From NCBI RefSeq assembly GCF_000982955.1, contig NZ_KQ058661.1, forward strand, positions 1 through 46,476: a stretch of DNA of 46,476 nucleotides. The letters are read 5' to 3'. Source of the DNA: Micromonospora sp. HK10. Lineage in GTDB: Bacteria; Actinomycetota; Actinomycetes; Mycobacteriales; Micromonosporaceae. How positions within the stretch are numbered: the first letter of the stretch is position 1; every line of letters begins with the position of its first letter. The notes beneath the pieces were generated by a model. It was not told where the DNA came from and did no database searches. It saw only the letters and a list, made by a program, of their open reading frames with translations. The position numbers were made by a program, and so were the translations under genes. Positions 45,697 to 46,476 of this stretch are shown here, piece by piece.

Positions 45697-45960
45697 TCAC
45701 TCGAACAGCGAGTGCCGCACGCCCGGCTCCTCGCGGCGGCGCGCGGCGCGGCGGCGCTGGATGACGACCAGGTCGACCACGGCCACCACGGCGAGGATCG
45801 CGCAGGCGACGCCGAGGAAGACCACGTCGGCCCGGAAGGCGAGCACCGCGAAGACGGTCATCACGACCAGGCCGAAGAGGGCCAGCGCGAGCCGCAGGTT
45901 GAGCGCGCTGTACGCGTGGCCGACCGTGCCGCGGGCACGCCGGGGCTGTGATCGCGTCAT
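45697..45960 (-). CDS. Small two-helix membrane protein (DUF6343-like)
   Basis: An 87-residue protein: basic N-terminus (MTRSQPRRARGTVGHAYSAL), two membrane spans (LALALFGLVVMTVFAVLAF and FLGVACAILAVVAVVDLVVI) and a very basic C-terminus (QRRRAARRREEPGVRHSLFE). The SALNLRLALALFGLV stretch resembles actinobacterial DUF6343 proteins; function unknown. ATG at 45960 lies 9 bases after a SigB-type -10. First gene of an apparent two-gene operon with the dehydrogenase. Confidence 0.72.
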   Translation of the reverse strand: MTRSQPRRARGTVGHAYSALNLRLALALFGLVVMTVFAVLAFRADVVFLGVACAILAVVAVVDLVVIQRRRAARRREEPGVRHSLFE

Positions 45961-45969
45961 CCCTTCGGG

Positions 45970-45995
45970 CTACCCCGGCTCGGGCCGGGCTAACC
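45970..45995 (-). promoter_or_regulatory. SigB/SigF-type promoter for DUF6343-SSADH operon
   Basis: Minus strand GGTTAG (45995-45990), 14-base spacer, GGGTAG (45975-45970), 9 bases before the ATG. Confidence 0.5.
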
Positions 45996-46155
45996 GCACA
46001 ACCGGCACCGGCTGCCACCGGCGCACCCGGCGGGGAGGCTACCAGGGCATTGTTAACGATGGTCGTCGATGCCGGAAGCCCGACAGAACCACCGCCGTCA
46101 CATTCGGTGTACGTAGGGTCGACGCGCTGCTGCACACCGTCGGACGGGGTTCGCG

Positions 46156-46476
46156 ATGTCTCGACGTGGGGTCACCGCGCTGGCCTGCCTGGCGGCGCTG
46201 GTCGCGCTCGCCTGTGACGGCGCCGGTTCCGCCTCGCCCCGACCGTCCGGCTCGCCCCCGCCCGGCACCCCGGCGGTGCTGACCGCGCTCGGCGACTCGA
46301 TCACCACCGGCTTCGGTTCCTGCCTGGTGCTGATGAGCTGCGAGCGCAACTCCTGGTCCACCGGGACGGGCCTGCGGGTGGAGAGCCACTACCGGCGGCT
46401 GCGCGAGCGCAACCCGGCGCTGCGGGGCGAGAACCGCGCGGCGCCCGGGGCCCGCGCGGCCGCGCTGGCCGGGCAG
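46156..46476 (+). CDS. SGNH/GDSL-family lipoprotein hydrolase (5' part; runs off the window)
   Basis: The first 107 codons of an exported esterase-type protein. A lipoprotein-like signal (MSRRGVTALACLAALVALAC, lipobox Cys at 20) is followed by a Ser/Pro-rich spacer and block I of SGNH hydrolases, LTALGDSITTGFGSC, where the Ser of GDS is the nucleophile. SCERNSWSTG is common in actinobacterial members. It would act on lipids or acylated polysaccharide at the cell surface. ATG at 46156; TAGGGT at 46114-46119 is a possible -10. The catalytic Asp/His block lies beyond the right edge. Confidence 0.85.
   Translation, partial: MSRRGVTALACLAALVALACDGAGSASPRPSGSPPPGTPAVLTALGDSITTGFGSCLVLMSCERNSWSTGTGLRVESHYRRLRERNPALRGENRAAPGARAAALAGQ

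Noticed and set aside
43300..45951. An 883-codon plus-strand open frame opposite LLM oxidoreductase and SSADH
   Set aside because: Antisense to two complete enzymes with all catalytic motifs; no coding similarity of its own.
1..46476. tRNA, rRNA or riboswitch genes
   Set aside because: I looked for cloverleaf-like and conserved aptamer stretches in the gaps and found none; I cannot run a covariance search.

Overview
The window is about 73% GC, uses GTG starts freely, and is packed with actinobacterial families: a SigB/SigF-type sigma factor, SpoIIE-type phosphatase, CebR-type cellulase operator, CBM2 modules, F420/FMN LLM oxidoreductase, and DUF2795, DUF3072 and DUF1684 proteins. It looks like chromosome of a soil or plant-polymer-degrading member of Micromonosporaceae (Micromonospora-like); the genus is inference. 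I see no rRNA, tRNA, phage or CRISPR locus.

Layout. 1-4135 (minus) is a tightly overlapping glycoconjugate operon: a sedoheptulose-7-phosphate isomerase cut by the left edge, two GT4-like glycosyltransferases, and a fused heptose-bisphosphatase/GT9 heptosyltransferase, suggesting an ADP-heptose-type sugar in a Gram-positive. 4281-15717 holds small stress-type genes: two SRPBCC proteins, polyprenol-phosphate mannosyltransferase, a phytoene-desaturase-like oxidoreductase, aldehyde dehydrogenase, ChaB-like protein, YihY/BrkB membrane protein, DUF2795, an MFS transporter and a mechanosensitive-channel-like protein. 15918-25293 holds a PAS-GAF-SpoIIE-HATPase phosphatase, a HAD hydrolase, a CPA antiporter, a renalase-like oxidase, DUF3072, a metallophosphoesterase, a general-stress membrane protein, DUF1684 and a MarR-pirin pair. 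25346-32578 holds phospholipase D, an acetoacetate-decarboxylase-like protein, the SigB-type sigma factor, HrpB helicase and a PP2C phosphatase. 32799-40383 is a polymer-surface region: a CebR-box GH9 cellulase, a repeat-rich gap containing a 144-bp MITE-like element, an SMR efflux protein, and an operon DUF4956 - VTC polyphosphate polymerase - secreted CotH kinase carrying a CBM2. 40815-46476 holds GNAT, a UBP zinc finger overlapping a Na+/H+ antiporter, an LLM oxidoreductase, succinate-semialdehyde dehydrogenase and a truncated GDSL lipoprotein.

Two threads tie the region together. First, at least nine to eleven genes have a GGTTT/GTTAG - N14-15 - GGGTAY/GGGCAT element of the SigB/SigF class upstream, several as back-to-back divergent pairs sharing a palindromic -35 region. 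The same window encodes a sigma factor of that family and two phosphatases of types that control such sigma factors, so a general-stress regulon is likely. Second, the cellulase and the CotH operon are secreted, CBM2-bearing and preceded by sugar-repressor-like operators, suggesting co-ordinated cellulose attachment or modification. Convergent 3' ends often carry strong hairpins and minisatellites, some of which duplicate stop codons.
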